Under the pieces are notes generated by a model that saw only the letters and a list, made by a program, of their open reading frames with translations, was not told the origin of the DNA and did no database searches. Shown here piece after piece: positions 1-11,273 of a stretch of 64,000 bases of DNA. The position numbers and the translations under genes were made by a program. The stretch is from NCBI GenBank assembly GCA_003331985.1, contig QOQK01000004.1:1-64000 (forward strand), written 5' to 3'. Each line of letters begins with the position of its first letter. The stretch's first letter is position 1. The stretch is from PS1 clade bacterium (GTDB lineage: Bacteria > Pseudomonadota > Alphaproteobacteria > RS24).

Positions 1-155
1 GCGGCAACAGGTTCGCTTTGATTTTCGCCATCTTGAATAAAAATCGGCCAGATTAAATCGTCTACGGAAAGTCGTGTTTCGGCAACCATGCGCCGCACCC
101 AATCAGTCTGGCGAAACCGCCTCATTCTTAGGGATGGAAATTGCGCTTTGGACAT
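1..155 (-). CDS. hemB: delta-aminolevulinic acid dehydratase (porphobilinogen synthase), N-terminal part, truncated by window edge
   Basis: Reverse-strand translation from ATG at 155: MSKAQFPSLRMRRFRQTDWVRRMVAETRLSVDDLIWPIFIQDGENQSEPVA, typical HemB N-terminus (RMRR..W.R.L..E..L...DLIWPIF). Confidence 0.85.
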   Translation of the reverse strand, partial: MSKAQFPSLRMRRFRQTDWVRRMVAETRLSVDDLIWPIFIQDGENQSEPVA

Positions 156-174
156 TCAATAAGCTCTGACGAGA

Positions 175-1347
175 TTAGGCTGTTTCACTGAACAACTCAC
201 GCCCGATAAGCATCCGTCTGATTTCAGATGTACCTGCGCCGATTTCTGCCAGCTTGGCGTCGCGTAAATAACGTCCAACAGGATTATCATTAATGTAACC
301 ATTGCCTCCCATTAGTTGGATGGCATCAAGTGCGCATTGTGTTGCGTTTTCGGCGGCAAACAAAATAGCGGCGGCAGCGTCCTTACGCGTTGTTTCATCG
401 CGGTCACAGGCTTGGTTAACTGCATATATGTATGCCCGTGTTGCACTTATTTTTGTGTACATATCTGCGAGCTTGGCCTGAACCAACTGGAAAGTGCCAA
501 TGGGTTTACCGAATTGCTCTCTCTGATGCACGTAGGGGATAACTGTGTCGATACAGGCCTGCATAATACCAAGTGGCCATGCGGCGAGAACAGCACGTTC
601 ATAATCAAGCCCGCTCATCAGAATGCTGACACCACCATTTAGGGGGCCCATAACGTTTTCTTCAGGCACTTCGCAATCTTCAAATACAAGTTCGCCAGTG
701 TCCGAACCACGATGGCCTAGCTTGTCGAGTTTTTGTGCGCAAGAAAAGCCTGGGAAGTCTTTTTCAATCAGGAAAGTCGTGATGCCATGGGAACCTGCCT
801 CTGGCTCGGTTTTGGCATAAACAACAAGAACATCTGCCGTTGGGCCATTGGTTATCCAGAATTTTGTGCCATTCAGGATGTATTTATCGCCTTTTTTCTC
901 GGCTTTGAGTTTCATGGATACGACATCGGAACCCGATCCGGCTTCGCTCATTGCTAAAGCACCGAGATGTTCGCCGCTCAATAATTTAGGCAGATATTTT
1001 TCCTTCTGCGCCTCACTTGCCCATCGGTTAATCTGGTTAACGCATAAATTTGCATGCGAGCCATATGATAGGCCTACTGAAGCCGACCCACGGCAAAGCT
1101 CTTCAACAATAATAGCTTGAGCCATATAGCCTAAGTTTGATCCGCCATGATCTTCAGATACGGTAACACCAAACAAGCCTAACTCGCCCATTAATGGCCA
1201 TAAATCCCTTGGGAAAACGTCAGTGCTGTCAATTTCAGCAGCACGCGGGGCAACTTTATCATCTACGAAGTTTCGAACTGATGTACGCATCATTTCGACT
1301 TCTTCTCCGAGATTAAATTGAAGTGTTGGATATGTATTTGTAAGCAT
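175..1347 (-). CDS. ivd: isovaleryl-CoA dehydrogenase (acyl-CoA dehydrogenase family)
   Basis: 390 aa [18 protein letters not shown] catalytic-Glu region and C-terminal [20 protein letters not shown] fit IVD. Confidence 0.85.
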   Translation of the reverse strand: MLTNTYPTLQFNLGEEVEMMRTSVRNFVDDKVAPRAAEIDSTDVFPRDLWPLMGELGLFGVTVSEDHGGSNLGYMAQAIIVEELCRGSASVGLSYGSHANLCVNQINRWASEAQKEKYLPKLLSGEHLGALAMSEAGSGSDVVSMKLKAEKKGDKYILNGTKFWITNGPTADVLVVYAKTEPEAGSHGITTFLIEKDFPGFSCAQKLDKLGHRGSDTGELVFEDCEVPEENVMGPLNGGVSILMSGLDYERAVLAAWPLGIMQACIDTVIPYVHQREQFGKPIGTFQLVQAKLADMYTKISATRAYIYAVNQACDRDETTRKDAAAAILFAAENATQCALDAIQLMGGNGYINDNPVGRYLRDAKLAEIGAGTSEIRRMLIGRELFSETA

Positions 1348-1431
1348 TATGTCCCCCGTCTTTTAAGTTTATATCAGCATAAAAAATATAAATGTTAAAG
1401 CGCGTATCGTTTTAGCTTTTGATAATATGCT

Positions 1432-2205
1432 CTAAAACAGCTTTGGGATAAAACGATTTGTCTGCGCCATATAGTCCTGATAACCGGGTCGGGTTTTTAC
1501 AAGGCTTTTTTCCAGCAAATCGGCTCCTGATATTTTTACTATTAAAAATGTCATTAGAGCGGGTGCGAATATAACAAGAAGTGCCTTCAAAGAAATCGTT
1601 ACTGAGACGCACCAGATACCCCACCAGAAAAATGCATCACCAAAATAATTTGGATGCCGCGAGACAGACCAAAGACCAGTATTAAGAACTTTGCCTTTAT
1701 TTTCAGGGTTTTTCCTAAAAGCATTAAGTTGTATGTCAGCGAATGTTTCAATCAGTAAGCCGGCAACAGATATAAATGCCGCAGGATATATCCATAGATT
1801 TGCGGAAACAGCGGGAACACTCAGGGCAATTTGAACCGGAAGCGCAACCACCCACATCAGTAAACCTTGGAGACCAAAAACGATATAAAGACTGCGCCAC
1901 CAAAAACCCGGATTATTACGTCGCATTGCTTGGTAACGATGGTCTTCTTCAGGCTCTGCCGACCACCTTATAAACAGATGTAGCCCCAAACGAAGTGACC
2001 ATAGGCTGACCAGAAAAGTTAAAATTGCCTGAGCTTTACCGCCGGCGTTTACAAAATATAAAGCAAAAGCAACTGCCCCAAAGCCAAATCCCCAAAAACT
2101 GTCGACAATGCTAACATCTTTAAGAAACAGGGAGGCAATCCATACTCCGCTCATCATGATAAAAATCACGCCTGCGGCAATTTTCAAACTTTCAAAATCA
2201 ATCAT
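1432..2205 (-). CDS. DUF1295 / steroid 5-alpha-reductase-like integral membrane protein
   Basis: 257 aa multi-TM protein; C-terminal RHPNYFGDAFFWWGIW motif typical of the DUF1295/ICMT-like fold. Confidence 0.8.
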   Translation of the reverse strand: MIDFESLKIAAGVIFIMMSGVWIASLFLKDVSIVDSFWGFGFGAVAFALYFVNAGGKAQAILTFLVSLWSLRLGLHLFIRWSAEPEEDHRYQAMRRNNPGFWWRSLYIVFGLQGLLMWVVALPVQIALSVPAVSANLWIYPAAFISVAGLLIETFADIQLNAFRKNPENKGKVLNTGLWSVSRHPNYFGDAFFWWGIWCVSVTISLKALLVIFAPALMTFLIVKISGADLLEKSLVKTRPGYQDYMAQTNRFIPKLF

Positions 2206-2345
2206 GAGGTATATATAGTTTTATGAAAGTCACTTGTAAAAATTTATATTAACTATACGGCTTACTTTCGCCAAGCTGATAGCCACTAGTTTAAATTCAC
2301 CGGTTAATGTGCTACACAGCCTTAACGAATTTATTGTAAATAATT

Positions 2346-3665
2346 TTGAGAAAAATGCCCATGTCTGCATCTGAAAATACCATACAAACACTTGAAAATA
2401 GTGATTTTTTCAACCGTTCTCTGAGTGAAACCGACCCTGCACTCGCCAGGTCAATTGATCAAGAAATGTCTCGCCAGAAGAATCAGATTGAACTTATTGC
2501 GTCTGAAAACATTGTTTCCAAGGCAGTTCTTGAAGCTCAAGGCTCGATTATGACGAATAAATACGCCGAGGGTTATTCCGGTCGGCGTTATTATGGTGGA
2601 TGTGAGTTTGTTGATGTTGCCGAAGATTTGGCGATTGAACGCGCTTGCAAACTTTATGACTGCGCTTACGCCAATGTTCAGCCAAATTCTGGCTCGCAGG
2701 CTAATCAAGCTGTCATGCAGGCACTCATTAAACCGGGTGACACAATACTGGGTATGAGTTTGGCTGCTGGTGGTCACCTGACGCATGGCGCTGCGCCTAA
2801 CCAGTCAGGTAAATGGTTTAATGCCGTGCAATATGGTGTGAAGCGGGAAGACCATCTTATTGATTATGATGAGGTCGAAGCATTGGCTGCGGAGCACAAG
2901 CCGCAATTGATTATTGCTGGTGGTTCTGCTTATCCGCGAGTTATCGATTTTGCCCGTTTTCGTGAAATTGCTGACAAGCATGGGGCCTATCTATTGGTTG
3001 ATATGGCTCACATATCTGGTCTGGTCGCAGGAGGTGCTCATCCAAGCCCTATTCCGCATGCGCATGCTGTTACGACAACAACGCATAAAACCTTGCGTGG
3101 GCCGCGGGGTGGTCTCATTCTGTCGAATGACCTTGATCTGGGCAAAAAATTTAATTCCGCAATTTTTCCTGGCATTCAGGGCGGCCCACTGATGCATGTA
3201 ATTGCTGCGAAGGCTGTCGCTTTTGGCGAAGCTTTACAGCCAGATTTCAAACTTTATATCCAACAGGTCGTTAATAATGCACGTGCTTTAGCAGATACGT
3301 TAAAAGGGCATGGTTTGGATATTGTTTCCGGCGGCACGGACAATCACCTTGTTTTGGTTGATCTGCGTCCAAAAGGGCTAACTGGTAAAGTTGCGGAAAT
3401 TGCCCTTGAGCGAGCTTCAATCACTTGCAACAAAAATGGGGTGCCGTTTGACCCGGAAAAGCCAATGATTACATCGGGCATTCGCCTTGGTACACCTGCA
3501 GCAACGACCCGCGGTTTTGGGGTTAATGAATTCCAAAAAGTTGGTGATTTGATTGCGGAAGTGCTTGATGCTGTGGCGCAATCAGGTGCTGAGGAAGCCC
3601 CGGAAGCTGAAGCTAAAGTCAGAGCTGAAGTTACTGAGCTCTGCGGTAATTTTCCAATCTATTAA
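2346..3665 (+). CDS. glyA: serine hydroxymethyltransferase
   Basis: [60 protein letters not shown]-lysine motif; true start probably ATG at 2355 or 2361 (2346 is TTG). Confidence 0.97.
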   Translation: MRKMPMSASENTIQTLENSDFFNRSLSETDPALARSIDQEMSRQKNQIELIASENIVSKAVLEAQGSIMTNKYAEGYSGRRYYGGCEFVDVAEDLAIERACKLYDCAYANVQPNSGSQANQAVMQALIKPGDTILGMSLAAGGHLTHGAAPNQSGKWFNAVQYGVKREDHLIDYDEVEALAAEHKPQLIIAGGSAYPRVIDFARFREIADKHGAYLLVDMAHISGLVAGGAHPSPIPHAHAVTTTTHKTLRGPRGGLILSNDLDLGKKFNSAIFPGIQGGPLMHVIAAKAVAFGEALQPDFKLYIQQVVNNARALADTLKGHGLDIVSGGTDNHLVLVDLRPKGLTGKVAEIALERASITCNKNGVPFDPEKPMITSGIRLGTPAATTRGFGVNEFQKVGDLIAEVLDAVAQSGAEEAPEAEAKVRAEVTELCGNFPIY

Positions 3666-3682
3666 TATCGGGAAATGTGCTG

Positions 3683-4150
3683 ATGCGCTGTCCTTACTGC
3701 AATAATAATGAGACACAGGTTAAGGATAGCCGTCCCACGGAAGATAATGCTGTTATCCGGCGGCGACGCCATTGCGCCGACTGTGGTGGGCGGTTCACAA
3801 CTTTTGAGCGTATCCAGCTAAGAGAACTTACGATTGTTAAAAATACAGGTCGTAAAGTTCCTTTTGATAGGGATAAGCTTATGCGCTCAGTGCAAATCGC
3901 TCTGCGTAAAAGGCCTGTTGAGCAGGAGCGCGTCGAGCGTATGGTAAGTGGTATTGTGCGCCGGTTGGAAAATTTGGGTGAGGGAGAAATCCCTGCCAAA
4001 ACAATCGGCGAAATGGTTATGGAAGGTCTTTTTGCTCTTGATCAGGTTGCTTATGTCAGATTTGCATCTGTTTACCGTGACTTCAGAGAAGCCAAAGACT
4101 TTGAGGAGTTTCTCGGCGACATGCCTGTTGTTGAAGGGTTTGGAGATTAG
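3683..4150 (+). CDS. nrdR: transcriptional repressor NrdR
   Basis: [43 protein letters not shown]: zinc ribbon plus ATP-cone; downstream of glyA. Confidence 0.97.
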   Translation: MRCPYCNNNETQVKDSRPTEDNAVIRRRRHCADCGGRFTTFERIQLRELTIVKNTGRKVPFDRDKLMRSVQIALRKRPVEQERVERMVSGIVRRLENLGEGEIPAKTIGEMVMEGLFALDQVAYVRFASVYRDFREAKDFEEFLGDMPVVEGFGD

Positions 4151-4192
4151 TTCCGTTCATCTAGTGCAAGCTTTTAACGCTAGGGCGGGCTG

Positions 4193-5302
4193 ATGACCGA
4201 TAAGCTACCACTTACGCATTCTTTAACAAAATCAGATAGAGATTTCATGTCGCTTGCGCTTCATCTTGGGCGTCGTGGGCTGGGTCGTGTTGCCCCTAAT
4301 CCGGCTGTCGGCTGTGTGATTACTAAGCAGGGAAAAATTATTGGCAGAGGTTGGACGCAACCTGGCGGCAGACCTCATGCGGAAACCGAGGCGCTATCAC
4401 AGGCCGGCCCTGAGGCTGAGGGCGCTAAGGTTTATGTAACGTTGGAGCCATGTGCGCATCAAGGGAAAACGGGTCCGTGCGCAGAAGCCCTCATAAAAGC
4501 TGGAGTATCTGAGGTGCATATTGCGCTGAAAGATCCGGATGTTCGGGTTGCGGGGCGAGGCATTGAAATGCTTGAGGCGGCAGGCATTGTTGTCACGCTA
4601 TATGAGGATGACATAAACATTCTTGCAGCAGAGTTAAATACCGGCTTTTTGACTTTACAACATCTCAAACGCCCAATGGTGACGCTTAAAATTGCCACTG
4701 ACCAAAATGGTATGATGCGAACCCCGCCCGGCCATAGCCGCCAGCTTACTGGCACATTTGCCCAGTGGCGTATGCATCTGATGCGCGCAGAACATGATGT
4801 TATTCTTGTCGGTCGTGGCACGCTGGAGGCTGACAATCCCTCATTGAATTGTCGTTTGCCAGGTTTAGAAGCACAAAGCCCGGTCCCTGCAATTGCGACC
4901 AGCCAGACAACAGTACTTGATGATTATGTGCTGTCAGGTCACCCAGATTTGATGCTGCTTAATGATAGATCACCTCAGAATATGCTGGAGGAACTCGGTC
5001 AAAAGGGTTTTACGCGCGTTTTACTGGAAGGTGGGCCGCGGCTTGCCAAGGCTTTTTTGCATAATAACTGTGTCGATGAGATTGTGCATTTTCAGTCACC
5101 TTATGCCTTTGAGGATACTTCATGGCCGCCCGAGCAAAGTGATTTGCAATTAATGGGTATTGAAAATATGTCGTCGCAAACGAAGTATTCATTATCACGG
5201 GTTGAAATTTGGCCGACTGATATAACTAATACTGTGGCTGCTAAAGAAGATTTAAAGGATAATGTGTTTTTCTACCGCAGAGTAAAGCCGCATTTGGTTT
5301 AA
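4193..5302 (+). CDS. ribD: bifunctional diaminohydroxyphosphoribosylaminopyrimidine deaminase / 5-amino-6-(5-phosphoribosylamino)uracil reductase
   Basis: HAETEAL and VTLEPCAHQGKTGPC deaminase zinc motifs; C-terminal reductase domain; rib operon context. Confidence 0.95.
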   Translation: MTDKLPLTHSLTKSDRDFMSLALHLGRRGLGRVAPNPAVGCVITKQGKIIGRGWTQPGGRPHAETEALSQAGPEAEGAKVYVTLEPCAHQGKTGPCAEALIKAGVSEVHIALKDPDVRVAGRGIEMLEAAGIVVTLYEDDINILAAELNTGFLTLQHLKRPMVTLKIATDQNGMMRTPPGHSRQLTGTFAQWRMHLMRAEHDVILVGRGTLEADNPSLNCRLPGLEAQSPVPAIATSQTTVLDDYVLSGHPDLMLLNDRSPQNMLEELGQKGFTRVLLEGGPRLAKAFLHNNCVDEIVHFQSPYAFEDTSWPPEQSDLQLMGIENMSSQTKYSLSRVEIWPTDITNTVAAKEDLKDNVFFYRRVKPHLV

Positions 5303-5339
5303 AGTGGTTTAAGTAGATTATCGAATTGGAAGGGCGCTT

Positions 5340-5939
5340 ATGTTTACCGGAATAATTTCAGATGTCGGCACAATCCTCGAAGTTACCAAAATGGGGGATA
5401 CTCGATATGTCATAGAAACATCCTATGACACAAAAGGCATTGATATTGGCGCCTCGATAGCTTGTTCAGGCGTATGCTTGACAGTGATTGAGAAGATGGA
5501 AACGCCTTCACCACGATTTGCGGTGGAAGCTTCGGCAGAAACACTGAATGTAACAACCGCAAAGAAATGGGCGGTTGGAACTAAGCTTAATCTTGAACGT
5601 GCATTAAAAATGGGTGATGAACTTGGCGGGCATATTGTGTCGGGCCATGTAGACGGAATCGCCGAGATTAAATCAATTGAACCGGATGGTGACAGTCTGC
5701 GTTTCGTATTTGCTGCACCTGAAGAGCTTGCTATGTTCATCGCTTCAAAAGGCTCTGTTACTTTGGATGGGACGTCTTTGACAGTGAATGAAGTGCGTGG
5801 AAATAATTTTGGAGTCAATATGATTCCTCATACCCAAGCGGTCACAACTTGGGGACAATCCAAATCCGGCGATTTAATCAATATTGAAATTGATGTGCTG
5901 GCCAGATATGTCGCCAGATTAAAAGAAGTAAACGATTAA
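5340..5939 (+). CDS. ribE: riboflavin synthase (alpha subunit)
   Basis: MFTGIISDVGTI start; duplicated lumazine-binding domain (ACSGVCLTV / VTLDGTSLTVNEV). Confidence 0.96.
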   Translation: MFTGIISDVGTILEVTKMGDTRYVIETSYDTKGIDIGASIACSGVCLTVIEKMETPSPRFAVEASAETLNVTTAKKWAVGTKLNLERALKMGDELGGHIVSGHVDGIAEIKSIEPDGDSLRFVFAAPEELAMFIASKGSVTLDGTSLTVNEVRGNNFGVNMIPHTQAVTTWGQSKSGDLINIEIDVLARYVARLKEVND

Positions 5940-5985
5940 TCCGCAAATGGGTGTATGCTCACCCGCAAGCGAAAAGGAAAGTCAT

Positions 5986-7110
5986 ATGTCAGAATTTGGA
6001 CAATATCTCTCCACGACTGAAGAAATCATTGAAGATGTGCGTAATGGCAAGATGATTGTTCTCGTCGATGCTGAAGATCGTGAAAATGAGGGGGATTTGG
6101 TTGTGCCCGCTCAAATGGTCACACCTGAGACGATTAATTTTATGGCAAAATATGGGCGTGGGCTGATTTGTCTTGCTCTTACTGAAGAACGTTCACTTCA
6201 GCTAGATTTGTCACTCATGTCCTCGCAGAACCAATCACGCCACCAGACAGCTTTTACTGTTTCAATAGAAGCGCGAGAAGGCATCTCTACTGGTATCTCA
6301 GCCCATGATCGTGCCCATACAGTATCGGTTGCGATTGATCAAACGAAAAATGCCACAGACATAGTTTCACCAGGGCATGTATTTCCTCTCGTTTCGAAGC
6401 CGGGCGGTGTGCTTGTGCGTGCCGGACATACTGAAGCGGCAGTTGATATAGCGCGTCTCGCCGGGCTTTATCCGGCTGGGGTGATTTGTGAAATTATGAA
6501 TGATGATGGCAGCATGGCGCGCTTACCGGATTTGGTTCAGTTCGCTCAACTTCATGGCCTTAAACTTGGCACAATTTCCGATTTAATCGCTTATCGCCGT
6601 CGCCACGATACGCTGGTGGAGCGTATTTTTGAAGAAGATGTCAAACTTTTGGGTGATATCGATTTTAAAGCGGTGGTTTTTAAAAATGTTATCGAAAATG
6701 AAGAGCATATTGCGCTCATTAAAGGTGATATTTCGATAGATGAGCCCGTGCTGGTTCGGATGCATGCAGAAAACATCTTGCTTGATTTATTTGGTCAGAA
6801 AGTTGGAAACGCAGCAAATAGAGGGCGGATTTTACAGCGCTCGCTTGAATTGATCGCCGATGAAGAAAGAGGCGTTGTCGTCCTGATTAGAAACACTTCA
6901 CCAACACCTTTCTCTGATGCCATGCACCCGCCTGAAAATTCGAAAGAGCCGCTTCGCCTTAGGGAGTATGGTATTGGCGCGCAAATTCTCCTAAATTTAA
7001 ATTTAAATGAAATTGAGTTATTGTCCGATACGCCCCGCATGATTGTTGGTCTTGAGGGTTATGATATTGAAGTTGTTGGACAACGCGCTGTATTTGGGGA
7101 AAAGGACTAA
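5986..7110 (+). CDS. ribB: 3,4-dihydroxy-2-butanone-4-phosphate synthase fused to a degenerate GTP cyclohydrolase II-like domain (RibBX-type)
   Basis: DAEDRENEGDLVVPA, RAGHTEAAVDIARLAGL, GVICEIMNDDGSMARL; C-terminal domain lacks the GCHII zinc-binding cysteines; likely start ATG 5986. Confidence 0.92.
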   Translation: MSEFGQYLSTTEEIIEDVRNGKMIVLVDAEDRENEGDLVVPAQMVTPETINFMAKYGRGLICLALTEERSLQLDLSLMSSQNQSRHQTAFTVSIEAREGISTGISAHDRAHTVSVAIDQTKNATDIVSPGHVFPLVSKPGGVLVRAGHTEAAVDIARLAGLYPAGVICEIMNDDGSMARLPDLVQFAQLHGLKLGTISDLIAYRRRHDTLVERIFEEDVKLLGDIDFKAVVFKNVIENEEHIALIKGDISIDEPVLVRMHAENILLDLFGQKVGNAANRGRILQRSLELIADEERGVVVLIRNTSPTPFSDAMHPPENSKEPLRLREYGIGAQILLNLNLNEIELLSDTPRMIVGLEGYDIEVVGQRAVFGEKD

Positions 7111-7112
7111 TT

Positions 7113-7550
7113 TTGACGAATAAGAAAATCCTTATTGTGGAAGCGCGGTTTTATGAGGCGCTCACTGATGCTCTTGTTGAGGGGGCAGTTGCTGAAATTG
7201 ATGCAGCGGGACATGACTATGAACGCATTGCGGTTCCCGGTGTTCTGGAAATTCCTCCAGCTATAGGAGTTGCGGCGGATACCGGAGTTTATGATGCTTT
7301 CGTTGCGCTTGGTGTAGTGATTAGAGGTGAGACGACGCATTATGATACAGTCTGTGCGGAAAGTGCCAGAGGTTTGATGGATATTGGTATTCAACAACGC
7401 CTTTCCATCGGTAATGGAATTCAAACTGTTGAAAATGAAGCACAGGCATGGGCACGTTGTGATAAAAATGACAAAAATAAAGGCGGTTGTGCTGCTTTGG
7501 CTGCCCTTTCTCTAATGACCATTCGTGACAATTTTAAAGGTGATAAATGA
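7113..7550 (+). CDS. ribH: 6,7-dimethyl-8-ribityllumazine synthase
   Basis: VPGVLEIPPAI, ALGVVIRGETTHYDTVCAESARGLMD; TTG start. Confidence 0.95.
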   Translation: MTNKKILIVEARFYEALTDALVEGAVAEIDAAGHDYERIAVPGVLEIPPAIGVAADTGVYDAFVALGVVIRGETTHYDTVCAESARGLMDIGIQQRLSIGNGIQTVENEAQAWARCDKNDKNKGGCAALAALSLMTIRDNFKGDK

Positions 7551-8014
7551 ACGTCGCCGCAAGTGCGCATGGCGGAAGAGAAGCCGCGCGTCTGATGGCT
7601 GTCCAAGCCCTCTATCAAATGGACGTTGCGAAGGCACCGCTTGAAAAAGTTATTGAGGAGTTCAACACCTATCGTCTTGCTTTTCCGGTTGAGACTGAAG
7701 ATGGGAATGTTACTTTTCCTGATGCAGACCGAAATCATTTCGAGTCTCTTTTACGCGGCGTTATTGATGAACAACGTCAAATTGATAAAGCCATTAACGA
7801 TTTGTTGCGTGAAGGTTGGGTGCTTAAGCGTCTGGATATCACTTTACGTGCTATTATGCGGGCAGGGACTTTTGAGTTGATGTTTTGTAAAGATATTCCG
7901 GCCAAAGTCTGTATTTCTGAATATACATCAATGGCGAATGCCTATTTCAATGCCCCTGAGGCGGGGATGGCAAATGCTATATTTGAAAAAATTGCAAACG
8001 CGTCCAGATCTTGA
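7547..8014 (+). CDS. nusB: transcription antitermination factor NusB
   Basis: REAARLMAVQALYQMD ... LRAIMRAGTFEL; overlaps ribH stop by 4 nt. Confidence 0.95.
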   Translation: MNVAASAHGGREAARLMAVQALYQMDVAKAPLEKVIEEFNTYRLAFPVETEDGNVTFPDADRNHFESLLRGVIDEQRQIDKAINDLLREGWVLKRLDITLRAIMRAGTFELMFCKDIPAKVCISEYTSMANAYFNAPEAGMANAIFEKIANASRS

Positions 8015-8020
8015 GAAATC

Positions 8021-8992
8021 ATGTCTCAGAAAAACGAGTTTGATCTGATACGACTTTATTTTGCTCCCCTCGCTGATGATAAGGGCGCTTTGAATTTACA
8101 GGATGATGCCGCGCTCTATATCCCGACACCTGGAAATGAGCTGGTGCTGACCACTGATACTATTATTGAGGGTGTCCATTATCTTCCTGATACACCGCCG
8201 GAAAAGATTGCCGCCAAACTTTTTGGGGTAAATCTCTCGGACTTGGCGGCAAAGGGCGCCAAGCCAAAAGCTTGTTTAATTAATTTTGCACCGCATAAAA
8301 ATATTTCTGAGGCTTGGATTGCAGAATTTACCGCGCAAGTCGGTGCAGCATTAAAAGCATATGATATCAAATTGCTGGGCGGGGATACGGTTGCGGCGCC
8401 TAACCAAGCCATGTTCAGTCTCACACTCATTGGGGAAGTGGCCTCAGGTGGTATGGTGCAACGTGGTGGGGCTAAAATCGGGGATGATATATTTGTGACC
8501 GGAACGATAGGTCATGGTTTTATTGGTCTTGAAGATGCCAAAGCCGAGCGTTCGTCCCCCTGTAGAGACTTGTTTGAATACCCGCAACCGCCTCTAGCCT
8601 TTGCATTGGTAGCGGCTTCATATATGTCTGCGGCGGTGGATGTTTCCGACGGCCTCGCTGCGGATTTGGGGCATATTTGTAAGGCATCGGTTTGTGGAAT
8701 GCAGATTGATTTGCCGGCAATCCCTTTTGCTGACCCCGTGTCAAAGAATCTGTTGGCGCAACTCAATGGTGGAGATGATTATCAACTGGCTTTTACTGCC
8801 GCATCTGAAAATCATGATAAGTTGAAACAATTAGCGGCAGAGCAAAGTATTCAACTGTCTAAAATTGGACATATAACTGATGGAAGTGATCTTATTCTGC
8901 TGAATTCGGACGGTTTAACGCTTGATTATTCATCAACCGGGACATCTCAGGAACTGCCTTCAGGGTTTTCACATTTTGGCATGAAAAAATAA
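8021..8992 (+). CDS. thiL: thiamine-monophosphate kinase
   Basis: DDAALYIPTPGNELVLTTDTIIEGVHY, KLFGVNLSDLAAKGAKP, LLGGDTV, DVSDGLAADLGHI. Confidence 0.95.
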   Translation: MSQKNEFDLIRLYFAPLADDKGALNLQDDAALYIPTPGNELVLTTDTIIEGVHYLPDTPPEKIAAKLFGVNLSDLAAKGAKPKACLINFAPHKNISEAWIAEFTAQVGAALKAYDIKLLGGDTVAAPNQAMFSLTLIGEVASGGMVQRGGAKIGDDIFVTGTIGHGFIGLEDAKAERSSPCRDLFEYPQPPLAFALVAASYMSAAVDVSDGLAADLGHICKASVCGMQIDLPAIPFADPVSKNLLAQLNGGDDYQLAFTAASENHDKLKQLAAEQSIQLSKIGHITDGSDLILLNSDGLTLDYSSTGTSQELPSGFSHFGMKK

Positions 8993-9089
8993 CAACACCT
9001 TTTTGTCTTAGCCTGTTGCCTTTTTCGGCGGAATTTGCGATTTTCCTGAAACTTTAACGGGATGTTTTCAATTCCCACAAATAAATGAA

Positions 9090-11201
9090 ATGAGGATGAT
9101 ACCCATGAGCACAGACATGATGCTTATTATTGGAGCAGGGGTTCTGGCAATACTCTACGGCGTTTATGCGATTAGAAGCATTATGGCCGCAGATGCCGGT
9201 AATGAAAGAATGCAAGAAATCGCATTCGCCATTCAGCAGGGTGCTGCGGCTTACCTGAACCGTCAATACACAACCATTGCCATTGTTGGCGCCATTATAG
9301 CAGTTCTGGTGGGCTGGCTACTCGGCCTTAAAGTCGCTATTGGCTTCCTAGTCGGCGCGACTCTCTCAGGTGTTGCTGGTTATATCGGTATGCTTGTATC
9401 AGTGCGCGCCAATGTGCGGACCACGCAAGCGGCTAGCGAAAGCCTTGGCGCAGGCCTATCGATCGCGTTCCGTTCAGGTGCTGTTACAGGTATGCTGGTT
9501 GCGGGTTTGGCGCTACTGTCTGTTTCCGTTTACTTTGTGGTGCTGACACAGTTTATGGGTCTTGACCCTTCTGGCCGTGAGGTCATTGATGCGCTTGTAG
9601 CCCTCGGTTTTGGTGCCTCGCTTATCTCAATCTTTGCTAGATTGGGAGGTGGTATCTTTACTAAAGGCGCTGATGTTGGTGGCGATCTTGTCGGTAAAGT
9701 TGAAGCAGGTATCCCAGAGGATGACCCCAGAAACCCGGCGACAATCGCAGATAATGTAGGTGATAATGTTGGTGACTGTGCGGGTATGGCTGCAGATTTG
9801 TTTGAGACCTATGCTGTCACGATTGTGGCAACAATGGTTCTGGCCTCTATTTTCTTCAACGATCTGGCGATGATGGTGTACCCGCTTACAATTGGAGCAA
9901 CATGTATTGTTACCTCCATTATCGGCACATTCTTTGTCCGTCTCGGAAGTAACAACTCTATTATGGGTGCCTTGTATAAAGGCTTTATCGCTTCTGCAGT
10001 TCTTTCCTTGATTGCACTGTATTTTGTCACAGACAATTATATCGGCCTTGGCGAGATTGAAGATTCAGGCTTCACAGGTATGGATCTGTACATTTGTGGT
10101 GTTCTTGGCCTTGTGATTACAGGTCTGATTATCTGGATTACCGAATATTATACTGGTGTTAATTATCGTCCGGTTAAATCTGTTGCGGCGGCTTCGGTCA
10201 CCGGACACGGCACGAACGTCATTCAGGGTCTGGCTGTTTCAATGGAAGCAACGGCACTACCTGCATTGGTAATTGTTGCAGGTATCATTTCGACATACAG
10301 CCTTGCAGGTCTGTTCGGTATTGCGATCGCCGTTTCAACAATGCTGGCACTTGCCGGCATGGTTGTCGCGCTCGACGCTTTTGGCCCCGTCACAGACAAT
10401 GCTGGCGGTATTGCTGAAATGGCTGATTTGCCGGAAGATGTGCGTAACACAACTGATGCGCTAGATGCTGTCGGTAACACCACCAAAGCGGTTACTAAAG
10501 GCTATGCTATCGGGTCTGCCGGGCTTGGCGCTTTGGTTCTGTTTGCTGCTTACACGGAAGATTTAAAGTACTTCTCTGCTAATCCGGAAAAGTTTACTTA
10601 CTTCGCTAATGTGACAGTCGACTTTTCACTTTCAAACCCTTACGTGGTTGCCGGTCTCTTTCTTGGTGGCTTGTTGCCATATCTATTTGGTGCGATGGGC
10701 ATGATGGCTGTTGGCCGTGCCGGTGGCGCAATTGTTGAGGAAGTTCGACGTCAGTTCCGTGAAAAGCCGGGTATTATGACCGGTGAAGAAAAGCCGGATT
10801 ATACTGCTGCAGTTGACTTGCTGACTCGCTCAGCGATTAAGGAAATGATTATTCCTTCATTGCTGCCGGTTCTGTCACCAATTGCTGTGTATTTCCTTGT
10901 CGAGCAAATTGCTGACCGTGGCGCTGCATTCTCTGCATTGGGTGCGATGCTTCTTGGTGTGATTGTTACAGGTCTCTTTGTGGCTCTTTCTATGACTGCC
11001 GGTGGCGGGGCATGGGACAATGCCAAGAAATATATTGAGGACGGTAATCATGGTGGTAAAGGCTCTGAGGCTCATAAGGCTGCGGTTACAGGTGACACAG
11101 TCGGTGATCCTTATAAGGATACAGCCGGCCCTGCGATTAACCCAATGATTAAAATCACTAATATTGTAGCACTCTTGCTACTGGCTGTTTTGGCTCATTA
11201 G
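9090..11201 (+). CDS. hppA: membrane-bound H+-translocating pyrophosphatase (K+-independent type by GNTTKA motif)
   Basis: 703 aa; [63 protein letters not shown] (Lys indicates K+-independent class); likely start ATG 9105. Confidence 0.96.
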   Translation: MRMIPMSTDMMLIIGAGVLAILYGVYAIRSIMAADAGNERMQEIAFAIQQGAAAYLNRQYTTIAIVGAIIAVLVGWLLGLKVAIGFLVGATLSGVAGYIGMLVSVRANVRTTQAASESLGAGLSIAFRSGAVTGMLVAGLALLSVSVYFVVLTQFMGLDPSGREVIDALVALGFGASLISIFARLGGGIFTKGADVGGDLVGKVEAGIPEDDPRNPATIADNVGDNVGDCAGMAADLFETYAVTIVATMVLASIFFNDLAMMVYPLTIGATCIVTSIIGTFFVRLGSNNSIMGALYKGFIASAVLSLIALYFVTDNYIGLGEIEDSGFTGMDLYICGVLGLVITGLIIWITEYYTGVNYRPVKSVAAASVTGHGTNVIQGLAVSMEATALPALVIVAGIISTYSLAGLFGIAIAVSTMLALAGMVVALDAFGPVTDNAGGIAEMADLPEDVRNTTDALDAVGNTTKAVTKGYAIGSAGLGALVLFAAYTEDLKYFSANPEKFTYFANVTVDFSLSNPYVVAGLFLGGLLPYLFGAMGMMAVGRAGGAIVEEVRRQFREKPGIMTGEEKPDYTAAVDLLTRSAIKEMIIPSLLPVLSPIAVYFLVEQIADRGAAFSALGAMLLGVIVTGLFVALSMTAGGGAWDNAKKYIEDGNHGGKGSEAHKAAVTGDTVGDPYKDTAGPAINPMIKITNIVALLLLAVLAH

Positions 11202-11224
11202 AGTTTAACGGCAACAAAAATTAA

Positions 11225-11256
11225 CCCCGGCATCTTAAAGATGTCGGGGTTTTTTT
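11225..11256 (+). terminator. Rho-independent terminator downstream of hppA
   Basis: CCCCGGCATCTT/AAGATGTCGGGG stem followed by T7. Confidence 0.9.
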
Positions 11257-11273
11257 ATGGGTAAATTATTTGA

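Noticed and set aside
4193-7110. Looked for an FMN riboswitch in the rib operon
   Set aside because: Intergenic gaps are only tens of bases and no RFN element consensus is visible.
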